Shown: positions 22,084 through 33,786 of the stretch, piece by piece | Layout of the letters: each line of letters begins with the position of its first letter | Position numbering within the stretch: the stretch's first letter is position 1 | From: Lucinisca nassula | Taxonomy: Eukaryota; Mollusca; Bivalvia; Lucinida; Lucinidae | Assembly: GCA_963580285.1 (NCBI GenBank) | Contig: OY757011.1 | Span: 159,947,908 to 160,011,907 of the forward strand | Reading direction: 5' to 3' | Length of the DNA: 64,000 bases | Program-made: the position numbers and the translations under genes | The notes under the pieces: generated by a model | What the model was told of the DNA's origin: nothing | Seen by the model: the letters and a program-made list of their open reading frames with translations, nothing else | Database searches by the model: none

Positions 22084-22465
22084 ACTAGAATCGCGCAGTC
22101 GATGGCACGCCGTCGCATATCCCTACGCCACTACATAATCTACTCATCATGCCGTTCGTTTTGATATGTTACACGACCATGTTCTGGAAAATATATTTTT
22201 GAACCCCGCGGGCCCCAACCCCTGGGTCCACCCCTAAGAGTGTGATCGAGATTCCGAAAGTGTCATGCACTCCCCAGACCAAAGATCTATCAGTTCCCAA
22301 AGTTTCAAGTTTCTATCTATAACCGTCTAGGAGGAGTTATCCGGTAAGACGGACGGACGGACGGACAGACAGACGTACGGACCGACGGACGAACGGACGA
22401 CGAATACAATTACAAAAGCCTCCACTTTTTCTTCGAAAAGCGTGGGGATAATAATCCTACTGTTG
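22084..22465 (+). repeat. CGGACGGACGG dispersed repeat inserted in the tandem array
   Basis: Begins CTAGAATCGCGCAGTCGATG, has GGAGTTATCCGGTAAGACGG, a GGAC-rich run (22352-22400) and ends CGTGGGGATAATAATCC. Same organisation as 15600-15992. Confidence 0.65.
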
Positions 22466-22639
22466 CCTTGGCCAGGCTTCTCGTGAAGAAATCAGGCATT
22501 ATGATGAGGCCTAATTGGTCACTGATGAGGCCTAATTGGCCGAAACTAGCTAGTCTGGCAAAGAAAACATGTACATTCCATATTTCCAGTTCTGTGGTGT
22601 ATTTCTTGCTTCCAAAGGATAACCTTTCAATAACATATT
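22466..22639 (+). repeat. Fragment shared (inverted) with 16919-17035
   Basis: GAGGCCTAATTGG is present twice in tandem (22505 and 22527). It is followed by CCGAAACTAGCTAGTCTGGC and CTTCCAAAGGATAACC, complementary to the 16.9-kb segment. See the possible hAT scrap there. Confidence 0.6.
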
Positions 22640-22960
22640 AGACGGTCTTGTCAATATACATCTGTTTGCCAAATCTTATCAAAATAAAACTTATATACCT
22701 GCAATAAGTTTGTGAATATTTTGCCTTGGCAATGCCATTTATATAAAGAAATCAGGCATTAAACAATATTGTTGACTATTATCTTATCAATATATATCTG
22801 TTTGCCGAAAAAGTGTATAAAATATCTCCAACGGTTTGAAATTTATACGGCGGTGCAAGTTATTGGAAAATTGCCTCGGTGAGGCTATTTATAAAGAAAT
22901 TAAGCAATAGGCAATCTCACTTGTAAGGTCTTGTCAATATGTATCTGCATTCAGTTTCTG
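22640..22960. repeat. Diverged ~155-bp tandem repeat, second block
   Basis: Two more units with GCCTTGGCAATGCC and GCCTCGGTGAGGC palindromes and TCTTGTCAATATGTATCTGC. It continues the array interrupted at 22084. Confidence 0.6.
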
Positions 22961-23734
22961 AAAATGTTGCCTCGGTCAGGCCAGCAATCTGGAATTAGAC
23001 AGCTGGTGGTGCCTCTTTACGTAGTCTTGGTTCTGGCTGGGGGTTGGACTGCGCAGATCCTACAGTCAAACGAAAGTGACACTCTGGTGCTGAAGGCCTG
23101 TGGTCACCTCAGGAATCCCATGAAGTCGGCATGACTTCAAGAAAGCCGCAAGTGGCTCTGGAAGTACTCTTTCATAAATCCAGACATGTTGTGATATCGA
23201 TCTGGACTAACTGCTCAGGAGCTGAACAGAGAATAATGATGATGACACTGCTACGTTCGTTCGTTCAAGCAAAGACATTTTACGTCTGCCAGGGTCGAGC
23301 GGACAGAACTCCATAGCTCCACAGCGAGACGTTAGTTATGTGCTTCTGGGCTGCGAATCGCGGCAGTCTGTCCAACAAGAGTTAATCGCATTGGACCGCC
23401 TGTGCCCTACCGAGTAAAATGAAGCACTGCCAGTTTTAGAAATTTTGAATGCCAGTCTAAATTGAGACAAAAATGTAGAGTAATCAGTGGCAAATCGGTT
23501 GCAGATCGCGATTTGTCTACTGTGCTCGAGAGCAGAAAGTAGGCCGACGGTGCTCTCTATCGGGGCCGCGCTGATAAAACACCCTTTTCTCGTTGGAGAA
23601 GAGGCAGCTGATTACTTTCCTTTCCATTGCATTCTTACTGTATATAAAAATTTGGTTTGCCCTTCCTATTGGTGACATTGTTATTATGATTTCTGTGATG
23701 TCGCCTTTTCTGGCCATCTTCATCAGTATATACC
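22961..23734. other. No gene recognised
   Basis: Short open frames at 22931-23316 read a tryptic-looking but unrecognisable peptide. The region has a higher GC content than its neighbours. No splice-supported domain found. Confidence 0.5.
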
Positions 23735-23736
23735 GC

Positions 23737-23890
23737 CCCCGATAGCTCAATGATAGAGCGTCTGCTTTGGGAAAGGGAGGTCGCGGGTTCGATCCCCGGC
23801 CGCGCCATACCAAAGGCGTAAAAAATGGAACTAGGAGCTCCCTTGGCTGACGCTCACATTATCAGGGGTAGTCCTAGGAAGATAAATGAA
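23737..23890 (+). mobile_element. SINE-V copy with tRNA-Pro-like head
   Basis: Head: CCCGATAGCTCAATGATAGA, an anticodon-loop-like CTTTGGGA (Pro, UGG type), then GGTTCGATCCCCGG as B box, ending GCGCCATACCAAAGGCG. Body: GGAACTAGGAGCTCC and GGGGTAGTCCTAGG. The anticodon stem does not pair well, so it is a SINE or pseudo-tRNA rather than a working tRNA. Confidence 0.72.
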
Positions 23891-25070
23891 GGCAAGTAAG
23901 TATTTGTTAAAGGATACTATGTTTGTCGCAATAAAAGCTTCTGCTATTTGTTTCGGATATGCGACTTTAAATAAAGCTCTTTATCTTAGTCTTTATATTT
24001 ATTTCGCTTTTTGTCAGTTCAAATATATTGTAAATCAGCGTCACGCGTACGAAAATGACGTTGCCAGACGGTTCAACAACTTGCGGAAGCTGGAATAAGG
24101 ATACATTCAAACACAGATATGCTATGCCGCTTGCTAGCGTAAGGCAAGCTTTTTGTGAAACCTCATACTTATAAATGGTAACTTTCATTTATTGTCATTT
24201 CGCCAAATAGACACACTACATAGAAAAACTGAAGTATCCCTGCATATTTTTGACTGGTTCACATTGTTTCTTCACGTTGAATATGATTGCAAATAGCAAA
24301 TTATAGCGAGAAGTCTGCACTGGAGCGAAAATGCTTCAAATTTCACATAAACACTGTGGAAAGGTGAGGGCAAGGTGAACAGCGTGTTAACCGCGACTAT
24401 ATGTTTATTTTTGCAAGCCTGAGAGCACTAATGTATGCACATGTGATAAATTTAAGGCAGCGTTCTGGTACTTACAGGGTTTTAATAATTGTACGTGACA
24501 AATAACTATGACGACCAGTCAACAGGAAATCATTCAACCAGTCGTGTCCTTTTCTTAAATGCTTCCGGAGCAAAAGTCATCATTATAGATTGTCTACGCC
24601 CCGCGGGCGTAGACAATACTATTCTCACACGTCTTTATATTTTATAAGTAAAATCAGATATCACTAAATCAAATGAATACTGGCTTCCTTCAAGTCTATT
24701 TGTCATATAAGGGATAGCAGGCCTGTTTTTTCGTTCTTATTTCATTTTTGACGGACATTCGGTCAGCAGATAGTGGAGGCCCTGATCAGACGCCGCGTTC
24801 TATGGCGTCTGATCTGGGCCTGCACTATTTGCCAAGGTACCCCATTTAGGAGTTTCGGTTAAAGTAATGCCTGGTAATCTCTATTTTGTAATATTTGAAT
24901 TTGACATGTTGAACTTCGCATTCTGAAAGCAATAAGTCTTCATATGTAATTCAATTTAATTTGATTTGTACAGTAAAATAGGATTTTTAATTTATTTACT
25001 CTTTCGGTTATCTTTAAAAAATATAATTTAACCCTGGTGGCCCTTGGTAATGGGTGAACAGTCAAGGTTT
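23891..25070. repeat. AT-rich stretch with two palindromes
   Basis: A perfect palindrome at ~24587-24616 (ATTGTCTACGCCC and complement around CGC). A family K hairpin at ~24773-24828 (GGCCCTGATCAGACGCC / GGCGTCTGATCTGGGCC). No gene seen. Confidence 0.65.
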
Positions 25071-25072
25071 CA

Positions 25073-26170
25073 ATTAAGAAATGAATGTATTTTATTTAAC
25101 GTTCATCGAAGTATGAAAAACATCGGGTCACGAGCAAAGTAAGGGATTGGGTTCACTTAAACTTTGCCCGTGACCCGATGTTGCTCATGATTGGATGAAT
25201 GTTAAATAAATTATCTTATTATTTATATTTGCATTATTTCCCATCTATCATATGACGAAAAAATTCTTGTTTAAATAAGGGCGAAAATGAAAGAAGAAAA
25301 ATATTGCACGCAGTTTTACTATTGACAGCGGAACAGCGACGTTGGCGCCATAACCTCACCGTCGTCCAATCATATCGAAGAGAACCATTGTTTATTTCGA
25401 CGTTAGTGACGTCGCCTGAGTCAGAGTATTCATTTAAGAAATGTAAATATTTAAGAAATGAAATTTATTTTTCTGCAGTTCATGGAAGTATGAATGCAGT
25501 GGGTCGCGTGCAAAGTAAATGAACCCCGAAGGGGTTGATGTAAACTTTGCTAGCGACCCACTGTCGTTCATACTTTCATGAAAAGCAGAAAAATTAAGTT
25601 TATTTTTTATATTTTCATTATTTGCCCCTCATCACTGTGCGAAAAAAATGCTTGTAGGGCAAACTTTTAAAGCTGAAAAATATTTACACGCTGTTTTTCT
25701 ACAAAGAGCGGAGCAGCAATAACGTCATCAACGCCCGTAGAGAACAATGGTTTAGAATGACGTCACTTAACGTCACTGAAAATCATGTGATTCGATGCGT
25801 TCATGGAAGTATGAACGCAATTGTTTTCTATAGGTTTACATTAGACTTTACACTGGAAATGTAAATATTTAAGAAATGAAATTTATTTTTCTGCAGTTCA
25901 TTGAAGTATGAATGCAGTGGGTCGCGTGCAAAGTAAATGAACCCCGAAGGGGTTGATGTAAACTTTGCTAGCGACCCACTGTCGTTCATACTTTCATGAA
26001 AAGAAGAAAAATTAAGTTTATTTTTTATATTTACATTATTTGCCCCTCATCACTGGGCGAAAAAATGCTTGTAGGGCACTGAAAATCATGTGACTCGATG
26101 TGTTCATGGAAGTATGAACGCACTTGTTTTCTATAGGTTTACATTAGACGTTACACTGGAAATGTAAATA
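25073..26170 (+). repeat. Family D: three head-to-tail units
   Basis: Units at ~25073-25440, 25440-25866 and 25858-26170 (the last with an internal deletion). Each starts with TTAAGAAATG and has TTCATNGAAGTATGAA. A hairpin core of GGGTCGCGTGCAAAG pairs with CTTTGCTAGCGACCC around CCCCGAAGGGG, followed by GGGCGAAAAAAT and TGACGTCA-like motifs. A fourth copy lies inverted at 39540-39957. Confidence 0.82.
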
Positions 26171-27055
<885 letters not shown>

Positions 27056-27282
27056 GGGGGGGGGCGAAGTCATATTTTATATTGACATCACTATTGAAGT
27101 ATTGCCCTGAAGAGTTGTGAAACGAAATCGGTCGGGAATAAATGACGGTGTCATATTTCGTTTGAATACATTTGTATATATAGCTCGTGTATGTATTGAG
27201 AACAATTGAATGAGGATTATAGCTTGTGTTTGTACATGTATTTATAATTATACAAAAATGCTCGTGTTTGTATATATAACTA

Positions 27283-27439
27283 CAGTAAAATTCCGCTATT
27301 GAGACCACCTAAAATTGAAACCAATTCTGCTCTCAAACCGTATCTAGTAGCTTTCATTTATTATTTCTATGTGTTTTCGACTTTCAGTATCTTCTGGTGA
27401 TAGTGGCCCAAAGTCGGTCTTAATTGAGGAATTTTACTG
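27283..27439. mobile_element. Tc1/mariner (pogo-like) MITE, 157 bp
   Basis: Inverted ends CAGTAAAATTCCGCTATTGA and TTAATTGAGGAATTTTACTG, flanked by TA at 27281-27282 and 27440-27441. A second copy starts at 42203. TA duplication and CAGT ends are typical of Tc1/mariner, and of pogo in particular. Confidence 0.83.
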
Positions 27440-27515
27440 TATTTGGAAATATACCTAATTCCATACATCTTAGTAGATGGTTTTTGATCACATATAAAAC
27501 CATTTCATACTCAAT

Positions 27516-28095
27516 GAAAGGGAGAGTTCCAAATCTGCCCACGCACAGATTTTCTTGAAACTTCAATTGTTGTTTACTTGAGGACTATCAACTATATATA
27601 TAACTTTGTTTCATTTGATAAATTACTATAGGTCTCAGGAGAGCTCCCTGGGGTAGTCCCCTGTAGAGATCATACACACCTGTAAACTTATCAGTCTTAA
27701 ATCAATAGGTATGATTATTTTGAAATTTTGTTGCTTTGATTAGCAACAGAACTCTATAAGGATTAATCTAATATAAAAAATGTAAATGTGTCTTTGTCTT
27801 TTAAATTTTCTGATAAATTTATTTACAAAATTTCTTCTACTTTTCATGAAAATTTATAAAAAATAAGATTTTCATCATAAGTATTAGATGTGTTACTGAT
27901 CTTGTCACCCCAAGATATTGCATATAAAATAGGCCACATATATCCTCTATATAGCAAACAAATTTCAAAAAGTCAGAAACCGGTAACATTGTTTTGATGG
28001 CTAGAGATGGGTTCAGGTCTATTTTTGTGCTAAACTCAGTTGGAATATAAGGGGACAAGATTTCCTTAAAGTGTATTTTTATTGTGTTTCTAATG
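27516..28095 (+). repeat. Left arm of a ~5-kb diverged inverted repeat
   Basis: Outer block AAAGGGAGAGTTCCA...TCTGCCCACGCACA and inner block CTTGTCACCCCA...CTGAC/GTTACCGGT correspond, inverted, to blocks at ~32520-32588 and 32060-32180. The arms are diverged with indels between blocks. Non-coding. Confidence 0.6.
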
Positions 28096-28666
28096 ACCAT
28101 TTAGTGCGACCTTATCATATAAAGCTTTATGTAATAAAAACTCACTCCCACACACATTACCCCCCCCCCCCCTCCACACACACACACACACATACACCCC
28201 CCCCCCCAAAAAAAAAAAGGCACTGTTTACAGACAGGAGTTTTGGTTTGACTTTTAAAAAATAAATCAGAACATACATTAGCAAAGTACACAAGTTCAAT
28301 CCAAACATTTTAAAGAGAGAAATAAAATCCATTCATGCACTGTTCATGATGAATGAATATATATGTTGACGGTATTGCAAAAATGATAATCCTCAAACAG
28401 TTATATTATGGAACAACAGGAATAAGACAAGGTGTTTTGTTTGGTCTTTCTGTATATTTTTAAACCCTGCAATACAAAGACACTTGATGTCAGTAATACG
28501 CAATGACATATTGAATCTGCTTTATAAATTACTTTCATATTCCTATTTTTTTCATTATTTTTTTTTTTAGTTGTCATTTTTACTTCTTAAAAATAAAACA
28601 GCAGCCAATAAATTGCAAACTGTGAAGGAACAGACTGATTTTTCAATTTGTTCTAATGGTTGATTA
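28096..28666. other. No gene seen; C-runs and (CA)n
   Basis: C-runs with a short (CA)n between them (28160-28208). No coding signal. Confidence 0.55.
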
Positions 28667-28965
28667 GGTCCCCGTCCATCGGGGCTTGAAGAAATAGATA
28701 GGCTGCATGATGCTTTCACGTGGCGCTGAAACCAACTGCACATGAGCACTGGTAAACCGCTTAGAGGATCTAAGCCTGCCCAGGCGAAGCGGTGCAAGTC
28801 GGTCCGTCCATGCTTATAAACCCTATTGGTTGCATTGGGCGACAGGGCTTGAGATGTCGTTTCATCTCAATGTCGGTTAAAAGTCCCGCAAAATTGGAAG
28901 CAAAGTCTCCAAAATGACCTATACAGTGTTGACGGGGACGTTTAACCTAAAATCAACCAACCAAC
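28667..28965 (+). mobile_element. SINE-R copy 2
   Basis: Complete: CATCGGGGCTTGAAGAAATA, TAAACCGCTTAGAGGATCTA, ATAAACCCTATTGGTTGCAT, AATTGGAAGCAAAGTCTCC, tail TTTAACCTAAAATCAACC. Confidence 0.88.
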
Positions 28966-29752
28966 TAATGATTGATCGGTCCATGTGTTGGTAATTTTTT
29001 CTTACATTACTTGGTCAAAGAGACTCACACTCGGCTCCCAACCAAAGGTTTTGTGAGATCATGAAAACCATTTTCTGCATTTTTTTTTCTAGGTTCATTA
29101 TAACAGCTGCAAAAGTGTAAGCTACAATGTCTTAGTCTTCAAAATAAATGCAGAGCTAGTCACACTGTAACTAGTTGTAAAATTTGCATTTGGTATACAC
29201 TTCCCTAAATGAAATAGATGGAAGGCAAGTAGCTGAAACTAATGCATTTGATAGCTGATATTATATATTGATGTTGAAATACCATTCGCCTTTTTAGTCA
29301 TCTGTATGCAGTACTTGTCATCTATGTTAAGTTTTCTAGCTCTTTATTCATCAGTTTTTGAAAATGGCGTAATTCAGCTGTTAGCTGTACTATTAACATT
29401 TTCTGAACCAAAATCTGCAGTTGGTTTTATATTTTTCTATAATACTGTTAGCAAATATACCGCTTACTCTTTTCTTCCTCTGAAATCGTTCGAAAGCTGA
29501 ACTGAATAGTCTTCTCGATTATACTATTTCATGATGATTAAAAAAATAACTGGTTGTTTTCTGGATCATATTTAAGAAAGTAAATAATATAACTTTCTGA
29601 CACTGATTTGCACAGCAGGCAACATTTGTTTGTGCTTTAGTTGCGCGGGTATTGTTAGAGTGACAAAAGAGCCAACACACTTGTGTTTCCATTTTGTCTA
29701 AAGTAATCTGTGTATACAGCGGGCCAAAAGATCAGAAAATATCGTCCGCTGT
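28966..29752. other. No gene seen
   Basis: AT-rich. A 64-codon open frame at 29306-29500 is hydrophobic but has no recognisable family or start context. Confidence 0.5.
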
Positions 29753-30366
29753 GTTATTATGGTTCCGGGTCGTTTCGCCGGGTCGTTTCGCCCTGAGTCA
29801 TTTCGCCCTGATTTTGGGGGTGGGTCGTTTCGCCCTTACCTGGTGGGTCGTTTCGCCCGTGAGTCGTTTCACCCGTGGGTCGTTTCGCTGCAATTATATT
29901 TTAAGGGAGTGACAAACGGAATGGATGAGTAAATGGTAAGATGGATGAATAAATAAATGAATAAATGGGTGAATGGAGTGGTGCGTTGGTAGATGGACGG
30001 ACGTACGGATGAACGGACGGCAGTTTGAATATACGAAGATAGATAAGTTAATGAATGAATGAATGGAGAGTATTGGTAGATGGACAATCGGAAATGAATG
30101 AATGAATGAATGAAGTGATGCTTGTGTAGATGGACGGACGGACGAACGGATATGAACTGTTCATGGTGACACGTCAAATGACACCTACGGAGGGGTGATG
30201 TATGGACGGGCTCGTTTCAGAGTTCGGATAAAGAGATAAAAAGTAAAAAGAAAAAAAAAACATTACAAACTGTGTATGTTATCTTTACAAATCCAAACCA
30301 CAGTGTCAAAATGTGTTAAGTATTTGACATATGGGTACTCGTTAGAATCGCTTTGCTGAAACATAC

Positions 30367-30617
30367 CAGTACGAGAACACAGCCGTGCGTCATAGTGCAT
30401 GTTTTCACGTCTCTAAAATGACTATTTTTATTATGAAAATCTGTGGTATTTTTTCTTATCTATACTGCAAACATAGGTTGAGGCAGTTCTAACGAGTACC
30501 CACAACCTCTGTCTTGTAGCAGAAATAACAAAAATAATATATACCCCAGTAACCCCAGTTTTTTCATATTAGGTGGGGTTTAGGGGGTGTTCATTCCACG
30601 GACTTGTTCACGTGATG
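30367..30617 (+). mobile_element. Family H MITE, subtype B, damaged hairpin
   Basis: Ends CAGTACGAGAACACAGCCG and CACGTGATG. The left arm of the central hairpin is largely lost; AACATAGGTTGAGGCAGTTC remains. A separate scrap GGGTACTCGTTAGAATCG lies just upstream at 30333-30350. Confidence 0.75.
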
Positions 30618-31059
30618 CTATGATTTCAATGTTATGCTTTGTTATATATTTATATTGTAAAATATGTGTTTTGTTATGCATAAAATTATGGGAAAAAATG
30701 AAAAGAAAGTATAAAACGTTATGTTTCTATTCCTACCCAGGTTGAGCTAAAGTAGAGTCTGTATAAAAGTTAAACCAACTCCATGACATTTGCTCACAAG
30801 GCAATTGCTCACAAGAGAGTTGCGCACTTTTTTCACATGACACTTAATGTGTATTATTGATTAGTACTCCTTAAGTGACATTTTTGTAAACTTTTATTCA
30901 GACACCACTGTTTAAAAATAATTTGTTTGTTGGAATTGAGGTTTAATGTCCTCGACAAAACAATTAACGTAATAATGTAACCAGTTACATCACGCCACAA
31001 TTGTGCAGAAAGAACAACTGATAAGTAAATAAAACATCATGTTAGCAAGTCTATGCAAT

Positions 31060-31260
31060 AACGTCCCCTCCAAACCCAACTTTATACAGTGAAAAATGGG
31101 TTTTCGCATATACTTTATTTCTCTTATTTCTGATTCTAGAACATTGTCAATTGTCAATTGACCGGTTCTAATCCAAAATCTATGTTTTGAGCAGAAAGAC
31201 AAATATGTCATATTTGTAAATATAAGCAATCATTTTCACATAGCCATATATCCCATTTAA
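31060..31260. mobile_element. Degraded family H remnant
   Basis: CCTCCAAACCCAACTTTATA, TTTCTCTTATTTCTG and AAAATCTATGTTTTGAGCAG survive; most of the hairpin is gone. Confidence 0.5.
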
Positions 31261-31859
31261 TTGCAAAGACTTGTTTACCTTATGTGAGCTCGAATATCTT
31301 TCTCAAAAAAGGTGGTAGCGCAGTTGCTCAAACCTGACGCAGAAGCCGTCAGTAGGTCGTCGAGCTGCACCACACAAGGGCAAAACCATGTTTTTCGGTA
31401 CTCCCAATACCCCTATCAATCCCTTTACATACCAAAACAAACATAACCTCAATCAATAGGGCTTGAAAAAAATAAGGGCGAAACGACCCAGCTAATCAGG
31501 GTGAAACGACCCACGGGCGAAATGACCCAGGGCGAATCGACCCAGGGCGAAACGACCCATGGGCGAAACGACTCATGGGCGAAACGACTCACGGGCGAAA
31601 CGACCCGAGACCGTTATTATGACATACCTGGCTCAACCATAATAAAACATCATTACTCTTGGCCATTCATTTTGCAAGCTTTGTCATTCAGGTATGACAA
31701 TCAGACTTTTCAAACTTTTTAAGTAGACTGCATCAGTTCAGAGAGTCAAGCAAAATTGTCTGGTTTACAGAACCATCCATTTTACTTGCCATTTCAACAA
31801 TCTTTGTCATAATCAGCTTCAGCAGGCTTTAGGATTACTTTAAATGCAAAAACGCCTGG

Positions 31860-32588
31860 TAAGAAATGAAATATTATTTTACTTAAATCCGATGGAAATG
31901 TTAATGAACACTCAAAATTAATTGTGTTTTTGGTGTTCCCCAGGGTACCATAAATAATACAAATGCTGATTAAATGAGCTCATACTATATATATATATTG
32001 GTGAGCAATTTCTCGATTGAAAATGTTATACCATATCTACAATGGTTTGAAGGAAAATCTGACCAGTACTATTCAATGTTCAAATGCAGTATGTTACCGG
32101 TCTCAGATTTTCAAGAAAGTTTGATAAAATGTTCTACACATTTACGGGCAATTTTCATATTAATATGATGGGGTGACAAGAACGGCAACAATGTGAAATC
32201 AAAAGTCAAACATACTCCAAAAGATTTTATGGTTGTGAAATCTGAGGTCTGCTCCATATGAAATTGATCATGGTCTGTGGAACTTCAACTGAACAATAGC
32301 AAATGTGATACGAAAATAATCACAAATAACTACAGCTATGCATGAGAACAAAATAACTCCAAATAAGAGGAAGCTGTTATGTATATATACACTTGTTTGA
32401 GGGTACCCCTATTTTCGGATGTGGAAATAAACAAAACATTGTAGATTTTTAATGAAAACAGATATGAGAGTGAAATAGCTAAATAATGAACAGTCATTTA
32501 CCAGGCATTAATTATGCACAATATCATGGAAATATGTGCGTGGGCAGAACCCTATGGAAATTTACTATAGGCTGGAACTCCCCCTTTG
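31860..32588 (-). repeat. Right arm of the ~5-kb diverged inverted repeat
   Basis: Counterpart of 27516-28095: GTTACCGGTCTCAGATTTTC and GGGGTGACAAGA near 32090-32180, GTGCGTGGGCAGAACC and GGAACTCCCCCTTTG at the outer end. Non-coding. Confidence 0.6.
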
Positions 32589-32609
32589 TCCTGCTAATGC
32601 CAGCATACA

Positions 32610-32740
32610 GTAAAATCGATGTTCATATGATGCTGACCCCCTGAACCCCATTTTCATAAAGTAAAATTGAGGTTTTCTTGGAACATTTTATCTTTTCTTA
32701 TTTCTGCTCTAAACATAGATTGCGGGTACTCGTTAGAGTC
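32610..32740 (+). mobile_element. Half of a family H copy
   Basis: CCCCCTGAACCCCATTTTCA, TTTCTTATTTCTGCTCTAAA and GCGGGTACTCGTTAGAGTC are present. The sequence leaves the family at the hairpin centre. Confidence 0.65.
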
Positions 32741-32944
32741 AAGTATTTAATCCTCCTCCTGAGAGAACATAAGAGGACACTCTTCTACCCACTATCTTTC
32801 GGCAACGAACATGCAGAAAATTGTGTCGCCATTTTTATTAAACTTCCAACAAAGTGCTTAAGAAGATTAAAATGATTCTGTTACGATCTCGATTTTGTCT
32901 ACACCCTTGCCTCAGCGTTAAGTCTTTATTTGCGCTACGCCACG

Positions 32945-33224
32945 CATCACGTGAACAAGTCCGTGAAATGAACACCCCCTTACACCCCACTTTGTATAGA
33001 GAAAACTGGGGTTTACGGGGGTAAACATTACTTTTCTTATTTTTACTCCAAGACATAGGTTGTGGGTACTCGTTAGAACCGCCTCAATGAGGCGGTTCTA
33101 ACGAGCACCCATAACCTATGTTTGCAGTATAAATAAGAAAAATATCATGGATTTTCAACAAAAAAGTAGCCATTTTGGACATGTGAAGAAATGTACTATG
33201 TCGCACGGGTATGTTATCGTAATG
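32945..33224 (-). mobile_element. Family H MITE, subtype B, well preserved
   Basis: CATCACGTGAACAAGTCCG at one end and ATGTTATCGTAATG at the other. The central hairpin is nearly perfect around CGCCTCAATGAGGCGG. The CCCCACTTTGTATAGAGAAA...CTGGGG stem is conserved. Confidence 0.88.
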
Positions 33225-33452
33225 GGATAATTTGCTTATTGACTTCGACCATCAGGAAAGGCTCAAATCAGTTTGCACGGCCCCGCAGTCTGATCAGAGC
33301 CTTCTCTGTCCTCATGAAGCTTAAGCGTACTTCAGACTGCCTTTTTGGGCAAACAATCCCAAGTGTAGACGTTGCATCAACGCAGATACGGCGTTGCCGT
33401 CAGCTGCGATAATATCTCCTAGCTGACTTAGTCTCCTATCTGGCTACAGAAG

Positions 33453-33674
33453 CATTACGAAAACATGCTTAACCCTCCAAAAATTTAAAATTTCAGATAT
33501 AAAAGATTCTGATATTTTTCATATTTCTGCTAAAATATAGATTGTTGGTACTCGTTAGAACCGCCTCGGTGTTTGAGCAGAAATAATGAAAATATTGTAT
33601 ACCCCTGTAAACCCAAGTGTTACTATACAAAAGTTGGGTTATAGGGGTCAAAATTATATAGTGTTTTCGTGATG
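33453..33674 (-). mobile_element. Family H MITE, subtype A, with deleted hairpin arm
   Basis: Ends CATTACGAAAACATGC and GTGTTTTCGTGATG. One arm of the central hairpin is missing: GAACCGCCTCGGTG runs directly into TTTGAGCAGAAATAATG. Confidence 0.8.
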
Positions 33675-33786
33675 CCTGGCTACAGACATAGAGGCTATCA
33701 TTTGTCACCTTAATCTGCGACTCGACTCATTCGTTCTAAAATCCGGGACCGTATCAGTTACCATGTTACCGTTTTTTTTTGTTGTT

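Larger units (their letters stand above)
29753..31620. mobile_element. 1,852-bp element with 8-bp target duplication and inverted minisatellite ends
   Basis: GTTATTAT occurs at 29753-29760 and 31613-31620 directly outside the termini. The element (29761-31612) starts GGTTCCGGGTCGTTTCGCC and ends with the near complement GGCGAAACGACCCGAGACC. Next to each end a GGTCGTTTCGCCC-type motif is repeated several times in opposite orientations (29767-29890, 31475-31605). An 8-bp duplication fits hAT or another 8-bp superfamily. No transposase is inside, so it is non-autonomous. A family H copy (30367-30617) and ATGAATGA/GGACGGAC stretches lie inside. Confidence 0.78.

Noticed and set aside
29306..29500. 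Short membrane protein
   Set aside because: AT-rich hydrophobic reading without a conserved motif, start context or neighbours to support it.
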